Under the pieces are notes generated by a model. That model did no database searches and was not told where the DNA came from. It was given only the letters and a program-made list of their open reading frames with translations. This document shows positions 16,077 to 24,842 of a stretch of DNA of 33,167 nt, piece by piece. How positions within the stretch are numbered: position 1 is the stretch's first letter; each line of letters begins with the position of its first letter. The stretch comes from Vulcanisaeta sp. GTDB lineage: Archaea; Thermoproteota; Thermoprotei; Thermoproteales; Thermocladiaceae. The position numbers and the translations under genes are program-made. The DNA lies in the NCBI GenBank assembly GCA_022014875.1, contig JAKMAE010000003.1, forward strand, positions 1 to 33,167, in the 5' to 3' direction.

Positions 16077-16085
16077 ATTTTAAAT
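16077..16085 (+). promoter_or_regulatory. TATA-like box for atpA
   Basis: ATTTTAAAT is centred 25 bases before GTG 16106, so atpA can be transcribed independently of atpE. Confidence 0.45.
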
Positions 16086-16105
16086 ATGCCTAAGCTACCC
16101 CGTCT

Positions 16106-17920
16106 GTGTCATCGACTAAGGGAAAAATCGTGTATATTAGTGGGCCTGTCGTTAAGGCGGAATTACCCGGCGCATTGCTTTACGAGTTAGTCTTCGTCGG
16201 TGAATTAGGACTTTTCGGGGAGGTTGTTAGGATCCAGGGTGACATGGCCTTCATACAGGTCTATGAGGAAACCACAGGGCTAAGGCCTGGGGAACCCGTG
16301 ATTAGAACCGGCGAGCCACTAAGCGCTTGGTTGGGTCCAGGCATCATAGGCCAGGTCTATGACGGAGTCCAAAGGCCATTAAGAGACATATTCGACCTGA
16401 CGAAGAGGCCCTTTGTCGCCAGGGGAATCAATTACGAAAAGGCGCCTCCACTCGATTTTAAGAAGGGGTGGAAGTGGATACCGAGGGTTAAGGTCGGCGA
16501 TGAGGTAGAGCCCGGCGACATACTTGGTATTGTGCCGGAGACCCCCCTGATTGAGCATAGGATATTGTACCCACCGTTGTATAGGAAGGGTACGATTAAG
16601 TACATAGCGCCGGAGGGTGAATATACATTAAACGATGTCATTGCTGAGGTAGAGACTAGTGAGGGTACGGTACAGGTAAGGATGTGGCATAAGTGGCCTG
16701 TCAGGAGACCGAGACCCTTCAGGGAGAAGCTACCGCCTGTTGAGCCGTTGATAACAGGTATTAGGGTTATCGATACGTTATTCCCAATAGCCATAGGCGG
16801 CGCAGCAGCCATACCCGGGCCCTTCGGCAGTGGAAAGACAGTAACGATCAGAACACTGGCCATGTACAGCCAAGCTAAGTACGTGATACCTGTTCTATGC
16901 GGTGAACGTGGTAATGAGGCTGCAGATGCGCTCCAGGGATTGCTTAAGTTGGTTGACCCAACGACTGGTAGGCCGTTGATGGAGAGGACTACGATAATAG
17001 TCAACACCTCAAACATGCCCGTGGCCGCGAGGGAGGCGAGCATTTACATGGGCGTCACAATAGCCGAGTACTTCAGGGACCAGGGCTACGACGCATTCCT
17101 AATGGCTGACTCAACGAGTAGGTGGGCCGAGGCCATGAGGGAGGTCGCGCTTAGGATAGGCGAGATGCCCAGCGAGGAGGGATTCCCAGCCTACCTACCG
17201 ACGAGGCTGGCAGAGTTCTACGAGAGATCTGGTAGGGTCGTGACGCTGGGTAAGGAGGGTAGGCTTGGCTCGGTGACCATAGCCGCATCAGTTAGTCCAC
17301 CGGGCGGCGACTTCACGGAACCCGTCACCAGCCACACGCTCAGGTTCATAGGAGCCTTCTGGCCTCTTGACGCTAAGCTTGCCTACTCGAGGCATTACCC
17401 AGCCATTAATTGGCTAATGGGGTTTAGTAGGTACGTGGATACCGTAGCCGAGTGGTACCACAAGAACGTTGCTCCAGATTGGAAGGAGCTTAGGGATGAG
17501 GCCATGAGGATACTGACCAGGGAGGCGGAGCTCCAGGAGGTTGTTAGGATACTCGGCACAGAGGCCTTGAGTGAGCAGGAGAAGCACATACTCAACACTG
17601 CTTACCTAATCAGGGAGGGCTTCCTGAAGCAGGATGCTTACCACCCAATCGATGTTAAGTCACTACCACCAAAGCAGTACTGGTTACTCAGGCTAATGAT
17701 CACATTCTATAGGAAGGGCCTCGAGGCAATAAGCCGCGGCGTACCAGCGGCAGCGCTTAGGGAGCTCGATATCGTGAAGAGAATACCGAGGTTAAGAATG
17801 GAGATTAAGAATGAGGAGTACCAGAAACTCATTGAGTACGAGAAGGAGTTGATAAACGCGATTGAAAACTTGGCTAGGCAATACGAGTCGCAGAGGGTAG
17901 TAACTAAGGCAACTCAGTGA
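16106..17920 (+). CDS. atpA: A-type ATP synthase catalytic subunit A
   Basis: This complete catalytic subunit of 604 residues contains the Walker A loop GPFGSGKT at 238-245, the long non-homologous insertion typical of A/V-type subunit A, the Walker B strand DAFLMADSTSRWAEAMRE, and the glutamate-containing GERGNE segment. It hydrolyses or makes ATP in the A3B3 head. No intein interrupts it. Subunits B and D, often downstream, are not here; a convergent unrelated gene ends 8 bases after its stop. The GTG start is supported by the TATA box. Confidence 0.97.
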   Translation: MSSTKGKIVYISGPVVKAELPGALLYELVFVGELGLFGEVVRIQGDMAFIQVYEETTGLRPGEPVIRTGEPLSAWLGPGIIGQVYDGVQRPLRDIFDLTKRPFVARGINYEKAPPLDFKKGWKWIPRVKVGDEVEPGDILGIVPETPLIEHRILYPPLYRKGTIKYIAPEGEYTLNDVIAEVETSEGTVQVRMWHKWPVRRPRPFREKLPPVEPLITGIRVIDTLFPIAIGGAAAIPGPFGSGKTVTIRTLAMYSQAKYVIPVLCGERGNEAADALQGLLKLVDPTTGRPLMERTTIIVNTSNMPVAAREASIYMGVTIAEYFRDQGYDAFLMADSTSRWAEAMREVALRIGEMPSEEGFPAYLPTRLAEFYERSGRVVTLGKEGRLGSVTIAASVSPPGGDFTEPVTSHTLRFIGAFWPLDAKLAYSRHYPAINWLMGFSRYVDTVAEWYHKNVAPDWKELRDEAMRILTREAELQEVVRILGTEALSEQEKHILNTAYLIREGFLKQDAYHPIDVKSLPPKQYWLLRLMITFYRKGLEAISRGVPAAALRELDIVKRIPRLRMEIKNEEYQKLIEYEKELINAIENLARQYESQRVVTKATQ

Positions 17921-17927
17921 TTAAAAA

Positions 17928-18497
17928 TTACGAGCTGCTTAACACGCTTATTATCGATTTAATCAATTGATAATTACTTGAGCCACATACTATCAGTACT
18001 GAATCCCCACACTTTACTTTAGTTACTAGGTCATGAAGCTTTTTTCCGAGGTCCACGTACATGTCCTCAAAGTAATTGCCAAGTTTAAGGATTAGGAATT
18101 TACCCTGCGGGCATTCATACCTCAGGAACAGCACGGCGTCAGCGCCATTCCTAATGGCAACATCCCTAAGCCTCACTATATCGCCCTCACCAAAGGCCTT
18201 GTTCGTCGCTAATACGTAGCACCTCCTACATCCACAGTTAAAAACCCTCGCAAACTCATCATCCTCAATTATGAATGCTATACCAGCATTGTTAAGCATA
18301 GTCTCTAGGATTTCCTCACCCTTACTCGTCAACTCAGCCCCACCCCTCAAAACCCTAATTGCACCCTGCCCCCTCAATTCATTGAGAACCCTCCTAACAA
18401 CCCCCTCGCCAATGCCGGTCACAGAGCTCAAGGTGTACCTACCCACCCTACCGTACTTCTTCAACGCCAGCAGTATTGTTATGGCTTCGGCACTCAT
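17928..18497 (-). CDS. Winged-helix protein (DUF4443-like)
   Basis: The 189-residue protein opens with a winged helix-turn-helix (residues about 3-65): helices around ITILLALKKYGRVGRYTLSSVTGIGEGVVRRVLNEL and a wing at GAIRVLRGGAELTSKG. The second half is an alpha/beta domain with an unusual CGCRRCY pair of cysteines near 88-94 and further cysteines at CPQG, KCGD and VCGSS. This arrangement resembles the archaeal DUF4443 proteins, whose role is not known. The cysteines could bind metal or sense redox state. It converges on atpA and is divergent from CysRS, with an A/T-rich region at 18523-18538 as its promoter. Confidence 0.75.
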   Translation of the reverse strand: MSAEAITILLALKKYGRVGRYTLSSVTGIGEGVVRRVLNELRGQGAIRVLRGGAELTSKGEEILETMLNNAGIAFIIEDDEFARVFNCGCRRCYVLATNKAFGEGDIVRLRDVAIRNGADAVLFLRYECPQGKFLILKLGNYFEDMYVDLGKKLHDLVTKVKCGDSVLIVCGSSNYQLIKSIISVLSSS

Positions 18498-18552
18498 TGG
18501 TCAGGGTGTAAATACTACGTAAGAAAATAAATTTTATTGTAACATTATCACA

Positions 18553-18589
18553 ATATTTATTAACACCTCAATTACCTAGGCCTGGTGAT
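18553..18589 (+). promoter_or_regulatory. TATA-like box and ribosome binding site for cysS
   Basis: ATATTTATTA (18553-18562) predicts transcription from about 18583, and GGTGAT (18584-18589) lies 6 bases before TTG 18596. This gene would have a short leader with a ribosome binding site, unlike most of its neighbours. Confidence 0.5.
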
Positions 18590-18595
18590 TATTAT

Positions 18596-20080
18596 TTGCC
18601 AAGTAAGGGTGCGTATGCGAACTCGAAGGATTTACCAATAATCATATACAACACGGCATCAAAGAGGCTTGAGAAAATAACCCTCCTAAGACCCGGGCTC
18701 GTTAGGATCTACGTATGTGGCTTGACACCGTACGACTCAATGCATGTCGGCCATGCAAGGACGTTTGTGTTCTACGACATATTTAGGAGGTACCTTGAGT
18801 ACCTGGGCCTAGAGGTTAGGCTTGTCACGAACTTCACCGACATTGATGATAAGATAATCAACAGGGCGAGGCAGGAGTTTGGGCAGGACCTGGTCAATAG
18901 GTGGTATGAGGTACCGAGTAGGTACATTAGGGAGTTCTTCGAGGCCATGGATAGGCTATACATAAAGAGGGCATATGCGTACCCGAGGGTTACTGAGAAC
19001 ATAGGCGACATGATCAAGTGGATACAGGAATTAGTCAATAGGGGCTTCGCATACGTAAGCCCAGATGGCTCGGTCTACTTCGACGTAACGAAGGTGCCTA
19101 GGTATGGGGAGTTCTCGGGGCAGAAAATAGAGGACTTGATAGCTGGGGCCAGGGTGGAGCCGGAGCCAGGTAAGAGAAATCCCCTGGACTTCGCACTGTG
19201 GAAATCGTGGAGTGAGGGTGAGCCGTGGTGGAATAGCCCGTGGAGCCCGGGCAGGCCTGGTTGGCACCTGGAGTGCGTGGTTATGTCGAGTAAATACCTG
19301 GGGGTCCCATTCGACATACATGGTGGTGGTCAGGACCTGATATTCCCACACCACGAGAATGAGGTGGCAATAGCTAGGGTGTACTTCGGCATCGATTACT
19401 TCGCCAGGTACTGGGTACATGTGGGCTTGGTGACGATCAAGGGACAGAAGATGAGCAAGTCCCTGGGCAACATAATACCCATAATGGACGTATTGAGGAA
19501 GTACGATGGGGAGGTACTCAGGCTATACTACGCAATGACCCACTACCGAAAACCCATGGACTTCGACCCAGACGCCCTGGATCAGATCAGGAATACGCTG
19601 ATGAGCCTATACGCAGCCTACGATGAACTACTTGAGGCAATAAACGAGGCACCCGAGGTAGGGACGAGGGATGAGGAATTACTAAACCGGGTTAATAATT
19701 ACGTAAACTCCTTCGAGGAATCGCTGAACAACGACATGAACACGAGCAATGCCGTGGCATCACTGATAGAGTTCGCGAAGTACATAACATCGACGTTAAT
19801 CTACAATGCAAGGAACTACTCAAAGAACGCATTAACACAGGTATTAACCGCGTTCAGTGACTTAGCCGGTGTACTCGGCATACTCAACAGGACAAAACTA
19901 CCACCATCACTCGTGTCTTTAATAAATACGTTGGTCAATGTTAGGTCGCAACTGAGGGCTAGGAAGATGTTTGACCTTGCCGATGAAATCAGGAATGAAC
20001 TAGGTAGGCTAGGTATTGTCATAAGTGACGTTGGAAATAAAACCTACTGGTATGTAGATAGAGATAAAATTGCAATTTAA
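18596..20080 (+). CDS. cysS: Cysteinyl-tRNA synthetase
   Basis: This complete class I enzyme of 494 residues has the zinc cysteine and HIGH motif in CGLTPYDSMHVGHART (about 40-56), VTNFTDIDDKIINRA, the zinc ligands WHLECVVMS and HGGGQDLIFPHHENE (about 225-255), KMSKSLGN (about 284-291) and a C-terminal helical domain with YWYVDRD. It charges tRNA-Cys. Its presence shows direct Cys-tRNA formation rather than the SepRS route. The start is TTG, chosen from the GGTGAT ribosome binding site; no in-frame ATG precedes the first motif. Confidence 0.96.
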   Translation: MPSKGAYANSKDLPIIIYNTASKRLEKITLLRPGLVRIYVCGLTPYDSMHVGHARTFVFYDIFRRYLEYLGLEVRLVTNFTDIDDKIINRARQEFGQDLVNRWYEVPSRYIREFFEAMDRLYIKRAYAYPRVTENIGDMIKWIQELVNRGFAYVSPDGSVYFDVTKVPRYGEFSGQKIEDLIAGARVEPEPGKRNPLDFALWKSWSEGEPWWNSPWSPGRPGWHLECVVMSSKYLGVPFDIHGGGQDLIFPHHENEVAIARVYFGIDYFARYWVHVGLVTIKGQKMSKSLGNIIPIMDVLRKYDGEVLRLYYAMTHYRKPMDFDPDALDQIRNTLMSLYAAYDELLEAINEAPEVGTRDEELLNRVNNYVNSFEESLNNDMNTSNAVASLIEFAKYITSTLIYNARNYSKNALTQVLTAFSDLAGVLGILNRTKLPPSLVSLINTLVNVRSQLRARKMFDLADEIRNELGRLGIVISDVGNKTYWYVDRDKIAI

Positions 20081-20415
20081 AAACTTAAAATAGGTAATAT
20101 CACAATTTAGGTTGTGAGGTCTACCCCTTAGTATGGTAATTTCGCCGTGTTATATGACTAAAATTAATACATACCTGGGTGATTACGGTAATATACCTGG
20201 TAACCCGTGGATAATAACAGCTACTACATAGCGAGGGAGCCTTACCAAGGCTAAGGAATTAATGGCATGGGTTAATGAGGTGAAGACACCCACAAACTAC
20301 TGCCTGACAGTTTGAATTTAGGGCTTGCTGACGTCAGTTACACCACTTGTGTGAAGCCACGCGGAGTACTTAAGGACCTACATGATGAAGAAGAGGTGGG
20401 GTTAACGCAGTTGAC
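20081..20415. other. Gene-poor spacer between convergent cysS and pfp
   Basis: No intact gene is visible in these 335 bases. Short in-frame pieces occur on the plus strand, for example TKAKELMAWVNEVKTP near 20250-20290 and SHAEYLRTYMMKKRWG near 20355-20400. They lie in different frames with stops between, so they may be a decayed gene. CTGACGTCAG is a perfect palindrome at 20328-20337. No tRNA, terminal repeat or clear guide RNA was found. Confidence 0.4.
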
Positions 20416-21420
20416 CTAGAGGCCCCAGTATGTCTCGTAAAGCTTGAGCCAATAACCACTAACGAGCCTATTCCTACCCAATACCTCACTTATGGGTATC
20501 CTAACGATCTCACCACCCCTATAAGCAACCATTTTACCAAAGTCACCCTCCTCAATGGCATTGTATGCCTCCGTAGCGAATCTAACGGCCAACACCCTAT
20601 CGAAGGCTGTGGGTGGCGCGCCCCTGATTATATGGCCTGGAATCACGGCCCTGGTCTCAAGGCCCGTGGCCTTTTCTATATAACTCGCCAATTCATTACC
20701 CACACCGCCAAGCCTTGTGTGGCCGAACTCGTCCTTGGGACCTCCATACTCCTTAATACCCTCCGAAACAATAATCAACGCCCACCTCTTATCATTGTAG
20801 ATCTCCCTGACCCTCCTGGCTACGGCATCCCATGAAACGGGCTTCTCCGGTATAAGGACTACATCGGCCATTGTAGCCAAGCCCGTGAACAACGCTATCC
20901 AACCAGCCTCCCTGCCCATAACCTCGACGACGCCGACTCTCTCGTGAGATATTATCGTAGTCTTAAACGACTCGGTGACCCTTATTGCTTCGTTAACCGC
21001 CGTATCGAAGCCTATGGTGTAGTCGGTACCGTACACGTCATTATCGATCGTCTTAGGGATCCCAACCACATTAACCAAACCCCTAACCTGCGCCTGCGCG
21101 CCTGCTGATAACGTGTCATCACCGCCAATCGCGATAATAACGTCGAAACCCAACTCCTTAATGCTTTTGGCGAACTGCTCGGCCCTGGCCTCGTCCTTAA
21201 ACGGGTTCGTCCTAGAGGTCCTTATGTACGTACCGCCCGTAAACGCGAAGTCGAGCAACTCCCTAGAAGTCACCTTCCTAACCTCCTTGTCCAGGATACC
21301 TCTCCAGCCATGAAGCACGGCATAGACCTCGTGCCTCCTCTCCAATAATTTTGTAAGTGTATAAACGGCTATGTTGAGCCCCGGTGCGTCGCCGCCCCCT
21401 GTTAATATGCCTACCTTCAT
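20416..21420 (-). CDS. pfp: 6-phosphofructokinase, PPi-dependent type
   Basis: This PFK of 334 residues reads GGGDAPGLN at 8-16, GGDDT at 99-103 and PKTIDND at 122-128, then MGREAGWIA and GHTRLGGVGNELA. The two residues that separate phosphate donors are Asp in GGDD and Lys in PKTIDND. Both are the PPi-using type; ATP-PFKs have GGDG and PGTIDND. The enzyme interconverts fructose 6-phosphate and fructose 1,6-bisphosphate reversibly, so it can work in glycolysis and gluconeogenesis. The ATG lies 6 bases after the aldolase stop, as in the fba-pfp operon described in Thermoproteus tenax. Confidence 0.93.
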   Translation of the reverse strand: MKVGILTGGGDAPGLNIAVYTLTKLLERRHEVYAVLHGWRGILDKEVRKVTSRELLDFAFTGGTYIRTSRTNPFKDEARAEQFAKSIKELGFDVIIAIGGDDTLSAGAQAQVRGLVNVVGIPKTIDNDVYGTDYTIGFDTAVNEAIRVTESFKTTIISHERVGVVEVMGREAGWIALFTGLATMADVVLIPEKPVSWDAVARRVREIYNDKRWALIIVSEGIKEYGGPKDEFGHTRLGGVGNELASYIEKATGLETRAVIPGHIIRGAPPTAFDRVLAVRFATEAYNAIEEGDFGKMVAYRGGEIVRIPISEVLGRNRLVSGYWLKLYETYWGL

Positions 21421-21426
21421 GGCTCA

Positions 21427-22227
21427 TCACCTATAGAGCTCAGGTAATACGTCGGTGACCTTCTTCCCGCCATACACCATTTCGGCGAGTATCTTCGCAA
21501 ACTTCAGAGCATCCTTCCTCTGCCACACGTTACGGCCAACCGCAATACCCAATGCGCCAGCCTCGAGGGCGCCCTCTACCTGCCTTAGGAACTCCTCCTC
21601 GGTCTTAGTCTTCGGCCCACCCGACATTAACACGGGCACTTTACCGGCCACCTTAACGGCCCAGGCAAAGGTCTTTGGATCGCCCGTGTACTTGATCTTC
21701 ATTGCGTCGGCGCCGACCTCAAGGGCTATCCTGGCTGCGTAAGCCACAACCTCCGGCGCCGTCTCGTTAGTTACCTTACCACCCCTTGGGTATGACCAAA
21801 TAACCAACGGTATGTCGAACTTCACAGCCTCCTTCTTTATTGTGCGTAATTCCTCGAACATCTTCCACTCATAGCCGCTGCCTGGGTATATCGTGTAACC
21901 AACAGCGCTCGCGCCTAGGCTAACGGCCTCCTCAACGGTGCAGTTAGCCACGGATATTGGCTCACCGGCGTATAGGCTGGTCTTCCCATTCAACTTGAGT
22001 ATCAACGGCACACTACCATCGTAGTACTTCTCGGCTATACCCCTCTGGAAAACTACGCCGTCGAAGCCGGCCTCCCTAGCGATCTTCAGTATGTACTCCG
22101 GATCCGCCGCGTCGGGATTCTCAAGGAAGTCCGTTGGGCCGTGCTCAATACCGTGGTCATAGGCCAAAATTATCGATCTACCCCTCCTGGCGAATATCTT
22201 TAGGAACTTCTCTATTAAGTTCGTCAT
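21427..22227 (-). CDS. fba: Archaeal class I fructose-bisphosphate aldolase
   Basis: The 266-residue TIM barrel has the archaeal class I features: LAYDHGIEHGP at 21-31, GVVFQRGIAEKYY, SYPRGGKV, and the Schiff-base lysine K177 in MKIKYTGDP, with GGPKTKTEEEF forming a phosphate site. It cleaves or forms fructose 1,6-bisphosphate. I chose ATG 22227 over two upstream TTG codons because GATTAAATAG (22250-22259, minus strand) lies 27 bases upstream. It is the first gene of an operon with pfp, so one promoter drives two consecutive glycolytic steps. Confidence 0.94.
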   Translation of the reverse strand: MTNLIEKFLKIFARRGRSIILAYDHGIEHGPTDFLENPDAADPEYILKIAREAGFDGVVFQRGIAEKYYDGSVPLILKLNGKTSLYAGEPISVANCTVEEAVSLGASAVGYTIYPGSGYEWKMFEELRTIKKEAVKFDIPLVIWSYPRGGKVTNETAPEVVAYAARIALEVGADAMKIKYTGDPKTFAWAVKVAGKVPVLMSGGPKTKTEEEFLRQVEGALEAGALGIAVGRNVWQRKDALKFAKILAEMVYGGKKVTDVLPELYR

Positions 22228-22249
22228 CAACAACTACGGGGCAGGGGCC

Positions 22250-22259
22250 CTATTTAATC
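22250..22259 (-). promoter_or_regulatory. TATA-like box for the fba-pfp operon
   Basis: The minus strand reads GATTAAATAG, centred 27 bases before ATG 22227. It selects that ATG over upstream TTG codons. Confidence 0.55.
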
Positions 22260-22305
22260 ATGAATGGTGGGAAGGGTATTATTGGGTGTATCCTTAGCAC
22301 AGTCA

Positions 22306-23016
22306 TTAACTGAGGAGGCCCGGGTAGTAAGTCCTCAATTGACCTATCAAGTCATCAATAATGAACCTAAGCAATTCAGCGCCAACCTCAGGCCTAATCA
22401 AATCCCTCCTCAGGGTACCGACTATTCCCGTGGCGCTCACCTCGATTGTCCTGGTGACGTTTATGTTACCATCGGCCTCCACATCCAATACCCTATCCCA
22501 CCTCACCAAGTCCTTACTTATCGCGGCAATGATCGAGGATTCCGCAGCATCCGCGTGCCCGAAGGATGGAAAGAACCTCCTTATTAGGTTAGTAACGCGT
22601 TGGTTATAAATATAGTAATGAAGCGCCCTTGGCCTATCGTGGCCGTAGTTCCAAGACTTAACGACGAGGTTGAGCACATCCACATTGCCGCCATGGCCAT
22701 TAACGAATACCACGCCCACCGCGCCCCATGAGGAGACGCTCTCGAGGAGGTCAAGTAAGTAGTGATATAGGCTCTCAAAACGAACATAGGTGACGCCTTG
22801 AAAGCCGACGTGCTCCATGGAGGAACCAATTGCAATTACGGGAAATAACAGGACCTTATCTGGGAACCTGCGCTCAACCTCATTAGCAACGTACTCGGCA
22901 ATTATCGAGTCGGTACCCAGTGGGAGGTGGGGACCGTGTTGCTCCACAGAACCTATTGGTATCAGGATTATGAAATCCTCAGGTAAATCCTCACGCGTGA
23001 TACTCAAAACCCTCAT
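22306..23016 (-). CDS. Creatininase-family amidohydrolase (ArfB-like)
   Basis: The 236 residues show the creatininase fold metal motifs: GSVEQHGPHLPLGTDS at 22-37, FVNGHGGN near 105-112, and HADAAESS near 155-162, where relatives have HAGxxETS. Family members include creatininase, the mycofactocin enzyme MftE, and the archaeal FAPy deformylase ArfB of riboflavin and F420 synthesis. In an archaeon ArfB is the most likely role, but no flavin gene is adjacent, so this is an inference. TATTTAAAAA at 23038-23047 lies 26 bases before the ATG. Confidence 0.8.
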   Translation of the reverse strand: MRVLSITREDLPEDFIILIPIGSVEQHGPHLPLGTDSIIAEYVANEVERRFPDKVLLFPVIAIGSSMEHVGFQGVTYVRFESLYHYLLDLLESVSSWGAVGVVFVNGHGGNVDVLNLVVKSWNYGHDRPRALHYYIYNQRVTNLIRRFFPSFGHADAAESSIIAAISKDLVRWDRVLDVEADGNINVTRTIEVSATGIVGTLRRDLIRPEVGAELLRFIIDDLIGQLRTYYPGLLS

Positions 23017-23082
23017 TTCCGAGGATTTTCACGGCCTTATTTAAAAAGACTTTTAACGAGGTCAAGAATGAGTGTTTAGCGC

Positions 23083-23113
23083 AACCGTAGGGGTTCGAAG
23101 CCAGTCTGCGGTT
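23083..23113 (+). other. Stem-loop in a divergent spacer
   Basis: AACCGTAG (23083-23090) pairs with CTGCGGTT (23106-23113) over eight positions including one G-T wobble. The loop contains GGTTCGAAGCC, which looks like a tRNA T-loop but does not form a T-arm with its flanks. It lies between the creatininase-family and dehydrogenase genes. A structured RNA or a regulatory element is possible; there is no further support. Confidence 0.3.
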
Positions 23114-23207
23114 ATTTACTCGTGGTATGCAGTTTTTTGGAACCTGAACGGTCTGGGGTGTCGATTTAAACAATATTTAAATTATTGGCTTAGTTTCTGG
23201 GTGCTTG

Positions 23208-24320
23208 ATGGATAGGGTGGGTGTTGTTGGTGTTGGTCGTGTTGGTAGTTTTGTCGCTTATTACCTAAGGGGGCGTGGGTATGACCTTAGGCTTTTGGAT
23301 GTTTCTGAGAGGGTGAGGGATTTAGCTGGTAAATTGGGTGTTGAGTATCGAGTAGTTGATGCCTTATCAATCAACGACTTGAGGACCGCCCTCTCCGGCG
23401 TTGACGTGGTGGTTACGGCAGTACCTGGCAGTGTAGGTCATGAGGTGGTTAAGAACGTGGTTTCCCTAGGCTACAACGTGGTTGATGTATCCTTCTTCCC
23501 GGAGGATCCGGGCGATATTGATGAGTTGGCGAGGAGAAACAAGGTATTGGCGGTTTTGGACTGCGGCATAGGCCCTGGACTCACAAACCTCCTGGTTGGT
23601 AGGGCCTACGAAAAGCTCGGTGGATTAACTGAGTACAGGATATACATAGGCGGTATCTCTGAGGTCTACGACCCACCATTCGGCGTAGTGCTGGGGTTTA
23701 ACCCACTGGACTTCATAGACGAGTATAGGAGGCCGGCGCGTTATATCGAGAATGGCGAGGTGAGGGTGGTCGACCCATTGAGCGGACCAACCGGTAGGGT
23801 GTTTATCGAAGGCGTGGGGGAGCTGGAGTTCTTCCATACCGATGGCTTGCGTTCATTAATAAGGAGCTTCCCAAATGTCAGGTTCGCTGCGGAGTACACA
23901 CTTAGGTGGCCAGGACATGTCGAGTTCATGAGGGGACTCAAAAAACTCGGCCTGTTGAGCCACGAGAGGCTGGGTTGTGGGGTCTACGCGGATGAGTGCC
24001 TAGCCTCAGCCATAGCCAGCGCCGCGGCTAGGTCGGGCATGAGGGACATGACAGTCCTTAGGGTAGATGCGTGTAAAGACACGAACTGCCTCGTGTACAC
24101 ACAGGTGGTTAAAGCCACCAGTGAGTGGAGGGCTATGGAGAGGGCTACGGGCTCCTTCCTATCGTACGTAACCATCGAGCTCCTACAGGGCAGGGTAAAA
24201 ATGGATCATGGAGTCGTCTACCCAGAGAAATTAGCCTACCTATCGGACGACATACTAAGTATGTACGAAAAAGACGGCATGCCAATATCGGAAAAATACG
24301 CCGTGGCGGGCAGGGAGTAA
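23208..24320 (+). CDS. Saccharopine dehydrogenase-like / lysine 6-dehydrogenase-like oxidoreductase
   Basis: The 370-residue protein has an N-terminal Rossmann fold with VGVVGVGRVGSFVAYYL (residues 3-19) and VVDALSINDLRTALSGVDVVVTAVPG. The catalytic half has VLDCGIGPGLTNLLVGRA (about 117-134), GGISEVYDPPFG and HTDGLRSLI. This is the pattern of saccharopine-reductase-like NAD(P) enzymes, a group that includes L-lysine 6-dehydrogenase and carboxynorspermidine dehydrogenase. No lysine-pathway gene lies beside it, so the substrate is open. ATG 23208 is preferred to the adjacent TTG; TATTTAAAT at 23174-23182 is 30 bases upstream. Confidence 0.82.
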   Translation: MDRVGVVGVGRVGSFVAYYLRGRGYDLRLLDVSERVRDLAGKLGVEYRVVDALSINDLRTALSGVDVVVTAVPGSVGHEVVKNVVSLGYNVVDVSFFPEDPGDIDELARRNKVLAVLDCGIGPGLTNLLVGRAYEKLGGLTEYRIYIGGISEVYDPPFGVVLGFNPLDFIDEYRRPARYIENGEVRVVDPLSGPTGRVFIEGVGELEFFHTDGLRSLIRSFPNVRFAAEYTLRWPGHVEFMRGLKKLGLLSHERLGCGVYADECLASAIASAAARSGMRDMTVLRVDACKDTNCLVYTQVVKATSEWRAMERATGSFLSYVTIELLQGRVKMDHGVVYPEKLAYLSDDILSMYEKDGMPISEKYAVAGRE

Positions 24321-24354
24321 TGTTAATTAAATCATTGTCAATACCTAACACGGG

Positions 24355-24828
24355 ATGGTTAATTGGGTGAAACTAACGGTACCACCCATCATAACGGGTA
24401 TTGGCTACGCAATGATAGAGGCCATGATCGTGCCCGAGCTGGTCTACGCAATCCACCACGACCCAGCAACTTCCTGGTACCTAACCCTCGTTCATTACCA
24501 CCCCTGGTTAGGAATGTGGCTGTATAGGCTGGGCGTCGCAATAGTGTTGTCACTACCCTGGGTGGTACTTGGCGATCCCTGGCAATGGTTGTTCGCCGCA
24601 GACCTAGCCGTATGGAGCGAGGACGCAGCGTTCTGGCTATTCATAGGGCACATACCGCACTCCTGGGGGTACATAAGGAGCCTCCACATATACACGTACC
24701 CAACAATACCAGTACATGGAGGGTTACCACTCTATTACATACCGGCCGCAGTCATACTCTATATAAGCATCGTAAAGATCAGGGAAAACACCGCACCTCA
24801 CCCCGAACCGCCTTGCCTAATTACCTAA
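24355..24828 (+). CDS. Small His/Trp-rich integral membrane protein
   Basis: I do not recognise this protein. The 157 residues contain about four hydrophobic segments (around 8-30, 50-70, 75-100 and 128-142). The loops are rich in His and Trp: AIHHDPATSW, VHYHPWLGMW, GHIPHSWGY, SLHIYTYP. Such clusters could bind haem or metal, but no named motif is present. A TATA-like TTAATTAAAT at 24323-24332 lies 28 bases before the ATG, so the gene has its own promoter 34 bases after the dehydrogenase. Confidence 0.65.
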   Translation: MVNWVKLTVPPIITGIGYAMIEAMIVPELVYAIHHDPATSWYLTLVHYHPWLGMWLYRLGVAIVLSLPWVVLGDPWQWLFAADLAVWSEDAAFWLFIGHIPHSWGYIRSLHIYTYPTIPVHGGLPLYYIPAAVILYISIVKIRENTAPHPEPPCLIT

Positions 24829-24842
24829 ACCTAGGTTAAATG

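Noticed and set aside
20280-20331. Possible C/D box RNA: GTGAAGA, CTGA and CTGA in the spacer before pfp.
   Set aside because: The C box is imperfect, the first guide would be 17 bases, no convincing C' box is present and the ends do not pair.
20382-20388. ATGATGA as a C box near the pfp end.
   Set aside because: No CTGA follows at the right distance.
23091-23105. GGTTCGAAGCC as a tRNA T-loop or tRNA fragment.
   Set aside because: The flanking bases do not form a T-stem and no anticodon or acceptor arm can be drawn; only the simple hairpin is kept.
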